Shown here: positions 33,691 through 44,763 of the stretch, piece by piece
Numbering within the stretch: position 1 is the first letter of the stretch
Layout of the letters: the number at the start of each line of letters is the position of its first letter
DNA from: Valencia hispanica
Taxonomy: Eukaryota > Chordata > Actinopteri > Cyprinodontiformes > Valenciidae
Direction of reading: 5' to 3'
Assembly (NCBI GenBank): GCA_963556495.2
Contig: OY747701.1
Span: forward strand, 35,766,001-35,830,000
Length of the DNA stretch: 64,000 bases
Notes under the pieces: generated by a model
Told to the model about the DNA's origin: nothing
Databases searched by the model: none
The model's input: the letters and a program-made list of their open reading frames with translations, nothing else
Made by a program: the position numbers and the translations under genes

Positions 33691-33890
33691 GATTAACTAT
33701 AACTGGAATGTCATGTGTGTAATGTGTCATATGTTAAGTGTCTCCAATGTTGTGTTTTATGCTTTTACTGTTGGTTTCTTGTTGCTTTTATTTTATCCCC
33801 TAATAACCCAAAGCATCTTGAATTGCCGTGTTGTTGAAAGTGTGCTATGCAAATAAAGTTCCGTTCCCTCACCTTGCCCTGCCTTGCCTT

Positions 33891-35180
33891 GGTGATTTCT
33901 TCCCCGGAGAATGGTTTTTGATTTTTCCTTTTTATTTTTTATTTTATTTTCTCAGTTTTTTTGTTTTGTTTGGTAAGAATTGTTCCTTTTCTTCCTGCCT
34001 GCCTCCTCTCTGCATTTGGATCCAACACCCCCCCCCCCCTTCACACACTTCACCCTCTTATGAAACAAAAGATAAGTGAATGAAGCCACAATTCTGCACA
34101 TTTTTAGAAACTAAAGGAAAATATGCATTTCACAGGTTCCTAAGTGCATAATTGCTAAAGTTTGTGCTGCTTTCCCTATTAATGCTAAGTGCTTCTATTT
34201 GTGTTCCTGGGGGAATGTGGACTCTGCAGTGCTGTGTCTCTCTTTTGATAGTCTCCAGAATGATGCAGAAAGTGACTTTACAGAGCGCAGCCAGGGACAG
34301 AATAACACGGCAAACTAACAGAGGTCATTTTAATAGCAAGCAAGCTGCTGAGCGACAGAAAGATAGAACGAGGGGAGCAATAAAAAGCAGTGAGCGATTC
34401 AGGGAGGGCAGAGGAAGGGGACGGGAGTGGTGTGTTTGAGTATGTCAGCATTTGGGAGGCAGCGGTAGAGACTTTTCTGTGGCTTGGACTGCAAAAGTTG
34501 TCTGTCAGCACAGAGGGGTAATGGGGGTTAGCAGGGGAGAGGAAGGGGAGGGGGTTAAAATGAGCATTTGAGTATTTTAAGAAAAATTGTGAGTCACTAG
34601 GTTCAAGGGGGCTCCATCACTCCTAGTTACTAATTCCATTATTACAGAAAAAATTACTGCTAATACATTCTCATAATTATCAAAACAAAATTGAAAACAT
34701 GGATAGCTGAATTTAATAATAGTGATTACCTCACTTTAAAATATTTTAAACAAGTAGTCACTACTTCCAGTTCATATGTTGGAAGCAGGAAAAGACATCA
34801 GCATTAGGTATTAAAAATTATAATTATGGTTCTGGGGCTGCATATATTTCTAATGAGGTTAATACTGTAGTTAGACCAGGGTCTAAGCAACACAGCTACT
34901 GCACCAAAAGTGAAAAGAAAAGTGGGAAAAATTTATCCAAACAACACAAATGCTTTAACGGATAAGATTGTCAATATCAGTGCCACACTGTTATTTAACA
35001 CAAGAGGATTGTTTAACAAAAGTTCTGCAGGTAGCCTATATTAAGATAAAGATGGACCTGTTGTAATTCAATTATATGCAATTCAATTCAGTACAAGTCA
35101 ATTCAGTTCAATTTAATTCAAAATGTCGTTTTAATCCCAAAGCGACATATAATGTAGTAGTAGCTCAAACTATCCAGGTT
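33891..35180. other. Intron sequence, nothing recognised except simple repeats
   Basis: A T-rich tract at 33925-33985, a C14 run at about 34028-34041 and a purine-rich stretch at 34500-34560. No gene or transposon end was identified. 35060-35115 is a run of AATTCA-type words that may be another LINE tail. Confidence 0.5.
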
Positions 35181-35199
35181 TTTATCCAGGAGTTTATTT

Positions 35200-36520
35200 T
35201 GGAGGCAACAGGAGATGTTTTACCTCTCATCCAAAATGTTTCTTCAGTTCTGAACATGGTTAGAAGAAACAGGCTTATAAATTCTAGTCAGAACAATTAC
35301 ACCATAGAGCATGTGAGTCACCGGTGCTGTCCTCTATTCAGCTCAATGTTTTGGGTCATCCTTACTTGACAATCCTGAATTTCCCCACTGAAGAAAAATA
35401 CAGGTTATTTCTATTCTATATCCCTAACGATGCCATGTGAGTTGTTTTGGTCACATGTCACAAGGTGTGAATAGCTGAAAAACCTCCTGGGGAGACAAGT
35501 CAGGGCTGCAGAGTAGGTGTTAAAAAGATATAATCCTAGGCCGCCTCCTCTGTTTAGTGACCGTTTTTCATCTTTAACATAGATTACTTATTTCACTCTT
35601 TTCTCAAACCACCTGTCTTCCCTGTCCAAAATGTGCCTGCTGCTGTCCTCAAATGAGCCCCCGTTGAGATGTGAATATACAGCTGATTCCTGGCCCAATA
35701 AAATTGCTCCTTTGTGTTGGGTCATTTGTTTGTGTAGCTGCTGTTTAGTTTCTCCAATGTAGCCATCTGAACATTCCTTGCTGCACTAGACTGCATAAAC
35801 AACACGCCAGAGTTTGTGCTTGGGTGTTTTATCCTTGGTATAAACTAGTTCCTGTATGAGACTGTTGTTGGGTTTAAAATTCACCAGAATATTATGCTTT
35901 GAAAATATACTTAGTTTCTCGGATACTCCATCAAACTATGGAATGGCAGTGTTCTTTTGCTTCTTCATCTTTTCTCTTTCAGTGGCCTGAGTTAAGCATT
36001 TTCTTAAAATCCTGGATGCCTTAAAATAGGCCCAGCTAGGATATCCAAAAATTTGAAGGACGTTCTTGATGTGCTTGTGTTACTTTTGCCTTGACTTCTG
36101 TTCTTGTGGGGACCTGTTTATCTCAATGCTGCACAGCTCTAATGGCTGACAGTTTATGTACCAGTGGGTGGTGAGATTCAAAAAGTAAATCCTGGTCCAC
36201 ATGTGTGCGTTTTTTATAGACTTCACTAGTGAGATTTCCATCTTTCCAATTTCCATCTTCATTTTGAACCATGCAGTCCAAAAAGATGGTTTGCTGTCTT
36301 GCACATCCTTCCTTATGAATTTATTGTATGTATTATGTTTTGTGTCATTGTTGATCTTCAAGGATTAGAGAAAGGCATGTTCTGCTGTCTGATTATAAAT
36401 CTGTCAGTTTTCTGCTGTATGAAGAGTTACTGCTTGTCTCTAACATTAACATATAATTTTAGTTCAGACACCAGCCCCAACCCCAGCCAGGAGACATTTA
36501 AAAATATTTACCTACTGTAG
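35200..36520 (-). pseudogene. Penelope-like retroelement, C-terminal half
   Basis: Minus-strand blocks in order: the end of the reverse transcriptase (NKFIRKDVQDSKPSF, then THWYINCQPLE, 36080-36361), then KDKTPKHKLWRVVYAV and CSKECSDGYIGETKQQLHKQ with SAVYSHLNGGSFEDSSRHIL and REDRWFEKRVK (about 35580-35850). The YIGETKQ stretch is the hallmark of the GIY-YIG-like endonuclease of Penelope elements. The far 3' part near 35212-35255 has the family tail motif (GATGAGAGGTAAAACATCTC on the minus strand). There are several stops; the N-terminal reverse transcriptase is absent. Confidence 0.8.
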
Positions 36521-38309
36521 GTATGTCTGATCCCTATGAGGTCAATTTTTCTATCAGAAAATGTTCTAAAGACACATAGAAATGTCTCTCATTGTTCAAA
36601 ATGATTTAGTGCATTATCGATTTTCTACTACTTATCCTATAAATTACCCTTCATTCTGTTTGAGGACAACGTGCAGTCATTTTCTAAAAGAAAAAGCCAA
36701 AAGTAGTATACAGCATGCATAAAAATATCAGTTCAATTTGGATTAGTTGGGTAAACATGCACTGCAAAACCAATATACTGATAAGGCATCAAATAATTAA
36801 CCCTCAAAAAAATCAATAAAATATTGTTGATGTATAAAAGAACTAAAGTGTTGGGGTATGGATCATCTAAAAAAATGAAAAGCTGCGAAAAGACAAGCAG
36901 TTTATCAATTTTAAAAGGTTGTGTAATCAATTGTGTCACCATCTTGAACTATTGATTTATAACCTTGCAAATTTGCAGAAGTTCAAACTAAAGCAACGAA
37001 TGCCTAACCTGTGTCGGATAATCTAAATGTCTTGAAAGAAAAAAATGATCTATTAACTTTATCATCACTGTGTTGTTTTTTTCCTCCGGACCAAAACAAA
37101 AACCACACATAACAATTTTATAAATATGGAGAACAATTATCTATAGGATGCAAAGTGTATGCCTTGAACAGTTTTATGCTGCTTCTTCATTTTATTATGC
37201 TTCTTTAGTCTTCAATTCCCTCATTCTGCTTATAACTTATTTTCACTGTTGTTTAGTTTATTTTGTCAGAAGTCTTAGACTTGGACAGTTGTCTCCTTCC
37301 TTTAACAGAAATCTGTTTCTGTTGATGTCTCTGTCTTAACAGAAATGACAAAGACACATAGACCATGTTGACAGAGCAAGGCCTGATGTTAGCTCAGATG
37401 AGAGCTTTCTCCAGTGAGGACTGTAGACTCCAGTTTGAAGTTGACTGAACAAATGCCAGTCCTGTCGATCAAAGCTGAAAACCAAGAATGGTTCTCTTGA
37501 GAACATCTCTGAATGGCAGCATATTGTTTGTACTGGATGTTCCTTAAATATTCACCTTCTTTTCTCATGATATAGTTTCATTCATGACAAAACCAAATTT
37601 TTGTTATTGCGCCTTTTCTCGTTTACTTTAGTTTTAGTAAAAGCAAATGATTGAATTGGTGTAAATGGCCTGCTTTGCCCTTCATGCAGCGGAGCCTAAA
37701 TGACTTAGCTTTTAATACATCAGTAATTTCAGGACAATAGAATAGTTCAGGACATGTCAATGACACAGAACTTTAAAGACTGGAAGGATTATTTATTCTC
37801 AGCTGCCTTGAGTAACCTTTTAACTTGAGAGCTTAGCTCAGTGGTGAAGGGGACCCTGTTAGAGAACGTCTTGGCGCGTTCCACTCTGAAAGGGTGCAGA
37901 CTCTGAGCTACGCCGACTGTAACTTATCACCTCATGGTGTAATGCTGTTAAATGGCACCAGAAATCCTGATCTGTGAAATTTCAATTACATCTCCTTTTC
38001 AGATCCTCTGCTTTTGATGAATCAGTAAAATTCACTGTTGGTGCATAACAGCGATCTCAAACAGAAATACAGCATGGATGGAGATTGACTTTGATTAAAA
38101 AGCTGTTTTCAGATGGGATAAATAATAAACCGATGCGGTGCTCCCTCATTTTGTCATGTTTTGAGCTGTATGCAGATAGCCCCAAGTCATGCAGGAGAAT
38201 CTATTCTTCTACTCGTATAAGAGTGCATGCAAGGAAATTGGGCTATGCTGAGTACTGAGAGGAGACTGTACCTCATAAACAAAGAGTCTGTCTTATATAT
38301 ATATATATA
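36521..38309. other. Intron sequence, nothing recognised
   Basis: No gene. 37790-38150 is less AT-rich and lacks repeats, so it is a possible conserved non-coding stretch. It ends in a short TA run (38295-38311) that was the target for Tc1 copy B. Confidence 0.5.
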
Positions 38310-39905
38310 TACACTACCGTTCAAAAGTTTGGGGTCACCCAAACAATTTTGTGTTTTCCATGAAAAGTCACACTTATTCGCCACCATACGTTGTGAAATG
38401 AATAGAAATAGAGTCAAGACATTGCCAAGGTTAGAAATAATGATTTGTATTTGAAATAAGATTTTTTTTACATCAAACTTTGCTTTCGTCAAAGAATCCT
38501 CCATTTGCAGCAATTACAGCATTGCAGACCTTTGGCATTCTAGCTGTTAATTTATTAAGGTAATCTGGAGAAATTGCACCCCACGCTTCTAGAAGCAGCT
38601 CCCACAATTTGGATTGGTTGGATGGGCACTTCTTGCGTACCATACGGTCAAGCTGCTCCCACAACAGCTCAATGGGGTTCAAATCTGGTGACTGCGCTGG
38701 CCACTCCATTACCAATAGAATACCAGCTGCCTGCTTCTTCTCTAAATAGTTCTTGCACAATTTGGAGGTGTGTTTTGGGTCATTGTCCTGTTGTAGGATG
38801 AAATTGGCTCCAATCAAGCGCTGTCCACTGGGTATGGCATGGCGTTGCAAAATGGAGTGAAAGCCTTCCTTATTCAGAATCCCTTTTACCCTGTACAAAT
38901 CTCCCACCTTACCAGCACCAAAGCAACCCCAGACCATCACATTACTTCCACCATGCTTAACAGATGGCGTCAGGCATTCTTCCAGCATCTTTTCAGTTGT
39001 TCTGCGTCTCACAAACGTTCTTCTTTGTGATCCAAACACCTCAAACTTGGATTCATCCGTCCACAACACTTTTTTCCAGTCTTCCTCTGTCCAATGTCTG
39101 TGTTCTTTTGCCCATCTTAATCTTTTTCTTTTATTGGCCAGTCTCAGATATGGCTTTTTCTTTGCCACTCTGCCCTGAAGCCCAGAATCCCGCAGCCGCC
39201 TCTTCACTGTAGATGTTGACACTGGTGTTTTGCGGGTACTATTTAATGAAGATGCCAGTTGGGGACCTGTGAGGCGTCTGTTTCTCAAACTAGAGACTCT
39301 AATGTACTTATCTTCTTGCTCAGTTGTGCAACGCGGCCTCCCACTTCTTTTTCTACTCTGGTTAGAGCCTGTTTGTGCTGTCCTCTGAAGGGAGTAGTAC
39401 ACACCGTTGTAGGATATCTTCAATTTCTTAGCAATTTCTCGCATGGAATAGCCTTCATTTCTAAGAACAAGAATAGACTTTCGAGTTTCAGATGAAAGTT
39501 CTCTTTTTCTGGCCATTTTGAGCATTTAATTGACCCCACAAATGTGATGCTCCAGAAACTCAATCTGCTCAAAGGAAGGTCAGTTTTGTAGCTTCTGTAC
39601 CGAGCTAAACTGTTTTCAGATGTGTGAACATGATTGCACAAGGGTTTTCTAATCATCAATTAGCCTTCTGAGCCAATGAGCAAACACATTGTACCATTAG
39701 AACACTGGAGTGATAGTTGCTGGAAATGGGCCTCTATACACCTATGTAGATATTGCACCAAGAATAGTCATTTACCACATTAGCAATGTATAGAGTGTAT
39801 TTCTTTAAAGTTAAGACTAGTTTAAAGTTATCTTCATTGAAAAGTACAGTGCTTTTCCTTCAAAAATAAGGACATTTCAATGTGACCCCAAACTTTTGAA
39901 CGGTA

Positions 39906-39910
<5 letters not shown>
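38310..39910 (-). mobile_element. Tc1-like transposon, copy B (coding-intact)
   Basis: The body is 38312-39908 (1597 bp) between TA dinucleotides. The outer ends are CACTACCGTTCAAAAGTT in inverted orientation and identical for about 27 bp. Compared with copy A it lacks about 20 bp just inside the right end (near 39760). Insertion was into a TA-repeat, and a long TA microsatellite now extends from the right end. Confidence 0.95.
38473..39525 (-). CDS. Tc1 transposase, full length and open
   Basis: 350 codons from the first ATG; the likely true start is nine bases inside at MARKREL (39516), as in copy A. Residues about 10-115 form the paired-like bipartite DNA-binding region with two helix-turn-helix units (EIAKKLKISYNGVYYSLQR and TVKRRLRDSGLQGR) separated by a GRPR AT-hook (SGRPR). 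The catalytic DDE triad is visible: Asp in VLWTDESKFEVFG, Asp in LQQDNDPKHTS, Glu in SPDLNPIELLW. The family NVMVWGCF box is intact. Length fits Tc1 (about 340-350). It cuts and pastes the element at TA. No lesion was seen, so the gene could encode active enzyme. It lies antisense to the host intron. Confidence 0.95.
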   Translation of the reverse strand: MLKMARKRELSSETRKSILVLRNEGYSMREIAKKLKISYNGVYYSLQRTAQTGSNQSRKRSGRPRCTTEQEDKYIRVSSLRNRRLTGPQLASSLNSTRKTPVSTSTVKRRLRDSGLQGRVAKKKPYLRLANKRKRLRWAKEHRHWTEEDWKKVLWTDESKFEVFGSQRRTFVRRRTTEKMLEECLTPSVKHGGSNVMVWGCFGAGKVGDLYRVKGILNKEGFHSILQRHAIPSGQRLIGANFILQQDNDPKHTSKLCKNYLEKKQAAGILLVMEWPAQSPDLNPIELLWEQLDRMVRKKCPSNQSKLWELLLEAWGAISPDYLNKLTARMPKVCNAVIAANGGFFDESKV

Positions 39911-39947
<37 letters not shown>

Positions 39948-40024
39948 AAAAAAATATATATATATATACATACATATATATATGTGTGTATTTTTATATT
40001 TTTATGTGTTTACATATATATATA

Positions 40025-40057
<33 letters not shown>

Positions 40058-40066
40058 GTGTGTATA

Positions 40067-40158
<92 letters not shown>

Positions 40159-40265
40159 TAGATAGATAGATATGTGTATGTATGTGTATATATATATGTG
40201 TGTATGTGTGTATATATATGTATGTATGTGTGTGTGCGTGCGCGTGCGTGTGTGTGTCTGTGTGT
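39909..40265. repeat. Compound TA/TATG/TG microsatellite
   Basis: About 350 bp of TA, TATG, GATA and TG units starting at the Tc1 right-end target site. The long core of pure TA lies at about 40068-40155. Long ORFs through it (Tyr-Ile repeats) are artefacts. Confidence 0.95.
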
Positions 40266-41389
40266 CAGACTCACCTGATAGAGAACTGTAAGTATTAACT
40301 GTAACTCCTTTATGTTTAATCATGATCTTGATTGCTGGTCAAAAAGCAAAAAAAAAAAACTATCTACGTAATTGATTTTAGAATGCAGGTGACTAGGAGC
40401 TATTATTAAGGTCACCTTGTTTGTGCTTAAAACCAGAAATTAGCTGTTGAGCAAGTCACTGAACCAAGATAAACTTTGGAGGAGGGTGGACAGCATATCC
40501 AGCTGGTGCAGTTTAAAAGATGCATACGGTTGAATGTCGTCTGCATAGATGTAATAGGGGATGTCAGGAAAAAAACTGACATCCTCTCTTTCTTTTATGT
40601 TCTGTCTTTGCCTTCTGCTCAGTGCCTTCCTGCTGCTGCAGCACTCCGGAGCTCCTTACTATCAATGAACTAATCTAATGTGCCTCTTTCTGCTTGTGAC
40701 TCTGGAATCAGACCTAAAGGACTGTCAGCTGTTTAGTAAGGAGAGGACGGCTGAGTGCAGTCTGACACATAACCCTTACCAACGTGCTGCCATTTCTCAA
40801 AGTGAATAAATTTTCCCGAGGATGTAATTTAACCTTGGTGCCTGTTGGTAATGAAATTATGAGCTCCTTGGGTTGCCATTACTCTGCAGGCCAGTGGACC
40901 AAGCAGTAATAGAGATGTAGAACCAGATTATTGATTGGCCACTACAAAATGTGTCATTGATTAAAGCAGCAAAGTGTGTAATCACTGCATGTTTAAGTCC
41001 CCTCCCTGGAAATATTATAGATTTTTGTCGGAAACTATGTGAATTTTTATAGGTACTTTGTGTTAGTACAAATATTTATTGCAGTACTATAGGTAAAAGA
41101 TTTTTGGAAGGATAAATATTCCCAAAATTATTTGCTTCACACATACTGTATTTGAACTTGAGAAACATCCCATTCTTAACCCACAAGGTTAAATATAATG
41201 TTGACCCGTCCTTTGCACTTGTAACAGTTTCAACCCTTCTGGGAAAGATTTCCAAGGGTTTAGAAGTGTTTATGGGACTTTTTGACTACTCTCCCAGAAG
41301 AGCATTTATGAGGTCAGACGCTGTTGTTGGTAGTGAAAAACTTAGCTCACAGTCTCTGCCTAAATTCATCCCTGACGTCAGATAACATG
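40266..41389. other. Intron sequence, nothing recognised
   Basis: No gene and no transposon ends identified. Short ORFs only. Confidence 0.5.
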
Positions 41390-42000
41390 TCTCCACTGAT
41401 CAACCAATAGTCTGTGAACAGCAACTTTCAAGACTTGCCTCAGATTCTAAGTTGGATTTAGGTCTTGTCTTTGACTGGACTATTCAAATGTATGATTATG
41501 CTTTGAATTCACGCATTTCACTGTAGCTCTAGTCGTAGATTAAGAGTCATTGTCCTAATGGAAGGTGAACATCCACCAAAGTTTTAAGTCTTTGGCTGTT
41601 TGTGTATAATAATTCTAACTAGCTTCCTTTAAGTATCCCCAGTATGATGCTGCCACTACCATCTTTCACTGTGAGGATAGTATTTGGGTGTAATGTGCAG
41701 TTTAAGTCTTCCACCACACATACCATTTTGTCTGTCTGAAAAAGCATGTCTCCAACTGGGCTTGTGGCAAACCTTAAATGGGACATTTTATCGATCCATT
41801 TCAGCACTGGTTTTCTGCGTGCCACTGTTCCAAAACCATTAGGTGTGTAGTGCGCATCATAAACAGTTGTCCTGTCACCAGATTCTCCAAACTGAGCTCT
41901 GGATCTCTGCAGCTTTCCCATAGTTACAATGGGTCTCTGATTAAGGATCTCCTTGAGCATCCTGTCAATTTAGATGAACACTGATTTCTTTGAAGGTTTT
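41390..42000 (-). pseudogene. Relic of an old Tc1-like transposase
   Basis: The minus strand retains RPIVTMGKLQRSRAQFGESG, VARRKPVLK, LRFATSPVGD and GSGSIILGIL, corresponding to the second helix-turn-helix, the linker and the W-G-C-F-region blocks of Tc1 transposases. Nearby are strand-matched remnants down to about 41400 (GGACTATTCAAATGTATG region). No intact ends. Same old family as at 2672-3110 and 23243-24699. Confidence 0.75.
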
Positions 42001-43795
42001 CAATGATACCAAAAGCAGTTTCAGTTTTGTATGATTGATCTAACAGCACTTAATTTGTTAAAAGTATTTCGATCTCTAACACCTTTTTAACTATGGTGAA
42101 GAATATGTAATGTGCAGACTACTTTTTCTGCATTAATCGCAGCCAGGATGTTCCTAATTTTAAAAATTATTATACAAGTGCTTTTTGTGCAACCTAAATG
42201 GCAAATTCCAATTATAAATATATTTAAGTTTCCACATAGTAAATTAGAAGCCATTGTTATCAAACACTGGTTTTTCAAGCAATAGAAGCACATTTATATG
42301 TGACTCAGGTTCTAAGAAAGACTTGTTGGGATTCAAACACATTGGTTTCATCTAGCTTCTGGATACAGCATATAAAACAGAGTATCCCCAGAATACCAAA
42401 GGAAATGTTATTGTCCTGCAAATGTACAATAAAAAAGAACAAGCATCTAACATGGCAAAATGGGTCTGTGAAGAAGATTTAGCAGGTTAGTCTTGCTCGT
42501 CAATATAACTTCCAACAGAACAAGAGTTGGATACCGTTTAATGCAGATTTGTATTAAACGGTACATAAAATGACTATAAACAATTTAAAATGTCTTAAAT
42601 CAAGTGCATGCATATACTTTGATGGAGGTTCAGTATTGCTGAACAGTCAGGATAAATTAAATATTAAAGCTGTACTTCATGCTTTAATGCACGTTTCATT
42701 GCTTATAAGTGTGTGTTTAAAGAGCAGTTTGCTGTGCAAGGAGAATCTCTGATGTATTTTACAAGAAACAAGAGCAGTTAAGAGATATATACTGTGAGCA
42801 GGAGTGGAGCAGGGAGACAAATAGTGACAGTGATTAAATGAAAGCAGAAGCGCACATAGATTAGCTCAGAGTCTGTCCTTAGAGAGTGTCTGAGAGGGCA
42901 AACAAGCTACCAGCTCGCTCTTCATCTTCCTCTCCTCCCTCATCAAAGCCTCTCTACTCTCATTTTGATCATGGTCAAAATCCAACGGTCTCTCTTCTTT
43001 CTCTTTATGTCTCTCCTCTAATTGTCAGTCCACCAACACTCCCGATTTTCTTCTAATTTCTTCCAAAGCCAAGGGGGTAATGGCTTTGTGCAGTTTTTCA
43101 GACATAATCTCATTTTCCTCTAAGCTCATGCTGTTTTCAATGTCTCTGTGTAGGTGTGGATTGTAGTGTGTTCTTTCTTGATTGTCGTGCTGTATTATGT
43201 TTTCCATGCATTTTTTATATAACTGAGGTTTTGCACAACCACATTATGTAAACCACTGTGCCTTAGGAGCTGGGATAACTAGATTCAATATCCACCACAG
43301 CCCCGAAAAGCAGGAAATAAATAGTGATGCATTAAGGGAGACAAATCTTTAACTCATGTCCACTGGACCTTTACATTATCTGAGGTAAGGGATTGATGTC
43401 AGGAAGACGCATGCTGAGAACTAAGCACACAAACTTTCTATTGATCAGTCTCATAGCTGGAATGTGGAGTGACACACACCTCTTAATTTTGACCTTTGAG
43501 CTACAGACTGACTGGATTCCATGATTTATCCCAAATGAATCCCTAGTTTAGCCCTCTTGAATTAATAGGCTCATTTTTCAAATAAATCAATATTTTTCTT
43601 ACCTTCAAAATAATTGAGCATATAAAGAAAATCATGTGACAAAGCTCAATGATACTCTGCAGCTGCACCAATCACCTCCTTACACCTAAATAATCTTACT
43701 GGCTCGTCAGGTGTCTTCCCACTTGGTCTGGGAGGAGGTTTTCAGAGAGGGGAGGTTTGTATGAATGAACCTCTCCAAATGAACAGACAAGGACC
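42001..43795. other. Intron sequence, nothing recognised
   Basis: AT-rich, no gene. A short duplicated word ATTAAACGGTA occurs at about 42551 and as its approximate inverse at 42533. Confidence 0.5.
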
Positions 43796-44755
43796 CAGAG
43801 GTGGGTAGTAACTAATTACATTTACTCAGTTACATATACTTGAGTAACTTTTTGGGAAAAAATTACTTTTAAGAGTAGTTTTTCTATGGCATACTTTTTA
43901 CTTTTACTTGAATACTATTATTATGAAGTATTGCTACTCTTAAGTAAAATTTCTGGATACTCTACCCACTGTGAAATTCACTGAATGAACACTCCTTCAT
44001 GCCTTTGTGGACGACACTTTATGAACTGGTGCACAGTCATGTTGAAACATGAAGGAGCCCTCCACAAACTGTTTCCACAAAGTTGGGTACAATAGTTTAT
44101 GCTGATTCATTAGGAGTTCCTTTCACTGGAACTAAGGAGCTGAACCCAAATCCTGAAAAACAGCGCCACACATCAGTCCTCCCTCCACCAAAATTTCTGG
44201 ATACTCTAACCACTGTAAAATTCACAGAATGAATAACAAGCATATTTTAACCAAAAATACAACAGATACAGACACACATCCACAGTTTATTAAAGGAGCC
44301 CATCTGTTTCTACCAAAGCTTGGGATTTCTAATGTGATCTTCTGTCTGTTGAGCTTGTTGCTGCATTTTGAGGTAAAGCAAAGATATAGTAACACCATAA
44401 AGTCATTGGAAGGACTTTTTACCTTGGTCTAAGATACATTTATTTATTACCTGCTGTAACTATTGGTATTTTGAAAAAACTGACTTAGAAAAGTCTTTCT
44501 TCCACTTAAAATGTGTTATTATGTAATTATGTTATTTTCATTTTAGTCTTGAAAATACCTGAATTTGCCCATAACTTTATATTTGTGTCTGTCTGATGAC
44601 ATAATTTAAAAAAGTAGCCTTTTTACCAATTACTTTTTTACCCATACTCGAGTAACATTTTGGACAGCTCCTTGTTACGTTTACTTGAGTAAACATATGT
44701 TGAAGTAGTGCTACTCTTACTTGAGTACAATTTTTGGCTGATCTACCCACCTCTG
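43796..44755. mobile_element. Non-autonomous hAT-like MITE with captured Tc1 DNA
   Basis: The ends are inverted: CAGAGGTGGGTAG (43796-43808) and CTACCCACCTCTG (44743-44755). The flanking 8-mers CAAGGACC and CCAGCACC agree at 6 of 8 positions, consistent with an aged 8-bp duplication. The subterminal parts are also roughly inverted (TACTTGAGTAAC-type words). The interior holds a Tc1-like transposase fragment flanked by a 44-bp direct repeat. Confidence 0.7.
43947..44234. repeat. 44-bp direct repeats around a Tc1-like fragment
   Basis: AAATTTCTGGATACTCTA...GAATGA occurs at 43947-43990 and again at 44191-44234 with a few differences. It brackets about 200 bp (43991-44190) recalled as part of a Tc1-like transposase in minus orientation (TCCCTCCACCA and TGGTGCACAGTCATGTTGAA words on the plus strand). 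Confidence 0.7.
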
Positions 44756-44763
44756 CCAGCACC

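Larger units (their letters stand above)
26440..33890 (+). mobile_element. L2/CR1-like LINE split by two DNA transposons
   Basis: One plus-strand LINE copy is interrupted twice. Its pieces are about 26440-26553, 27905-29146 and 32477-33890. Removing the insert at 29147-32476 with one TTAA joins IEKAV (29121 on) to TNRFNVFQSGFR (after 32500) in a spacing normal for the family. Endonuclease, reverse transcriptase and C-terminal regions occur in order. The 3' end has AATTGCCGTGTTGTTGAAAG, then GCAAATAAAG and a short CCTTG-type repeat, typical of L2-like tails. Many stops and frameshifts and a deletion in the endonuclease region show it is dead and old. The 5' limit is uncertain. Confidence 0.75.

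Noticed and set aside
39906..40323. Tyr/Ile-rich ORFs on both strands
   Set aside because: Translation of TA/TG microsatellite.
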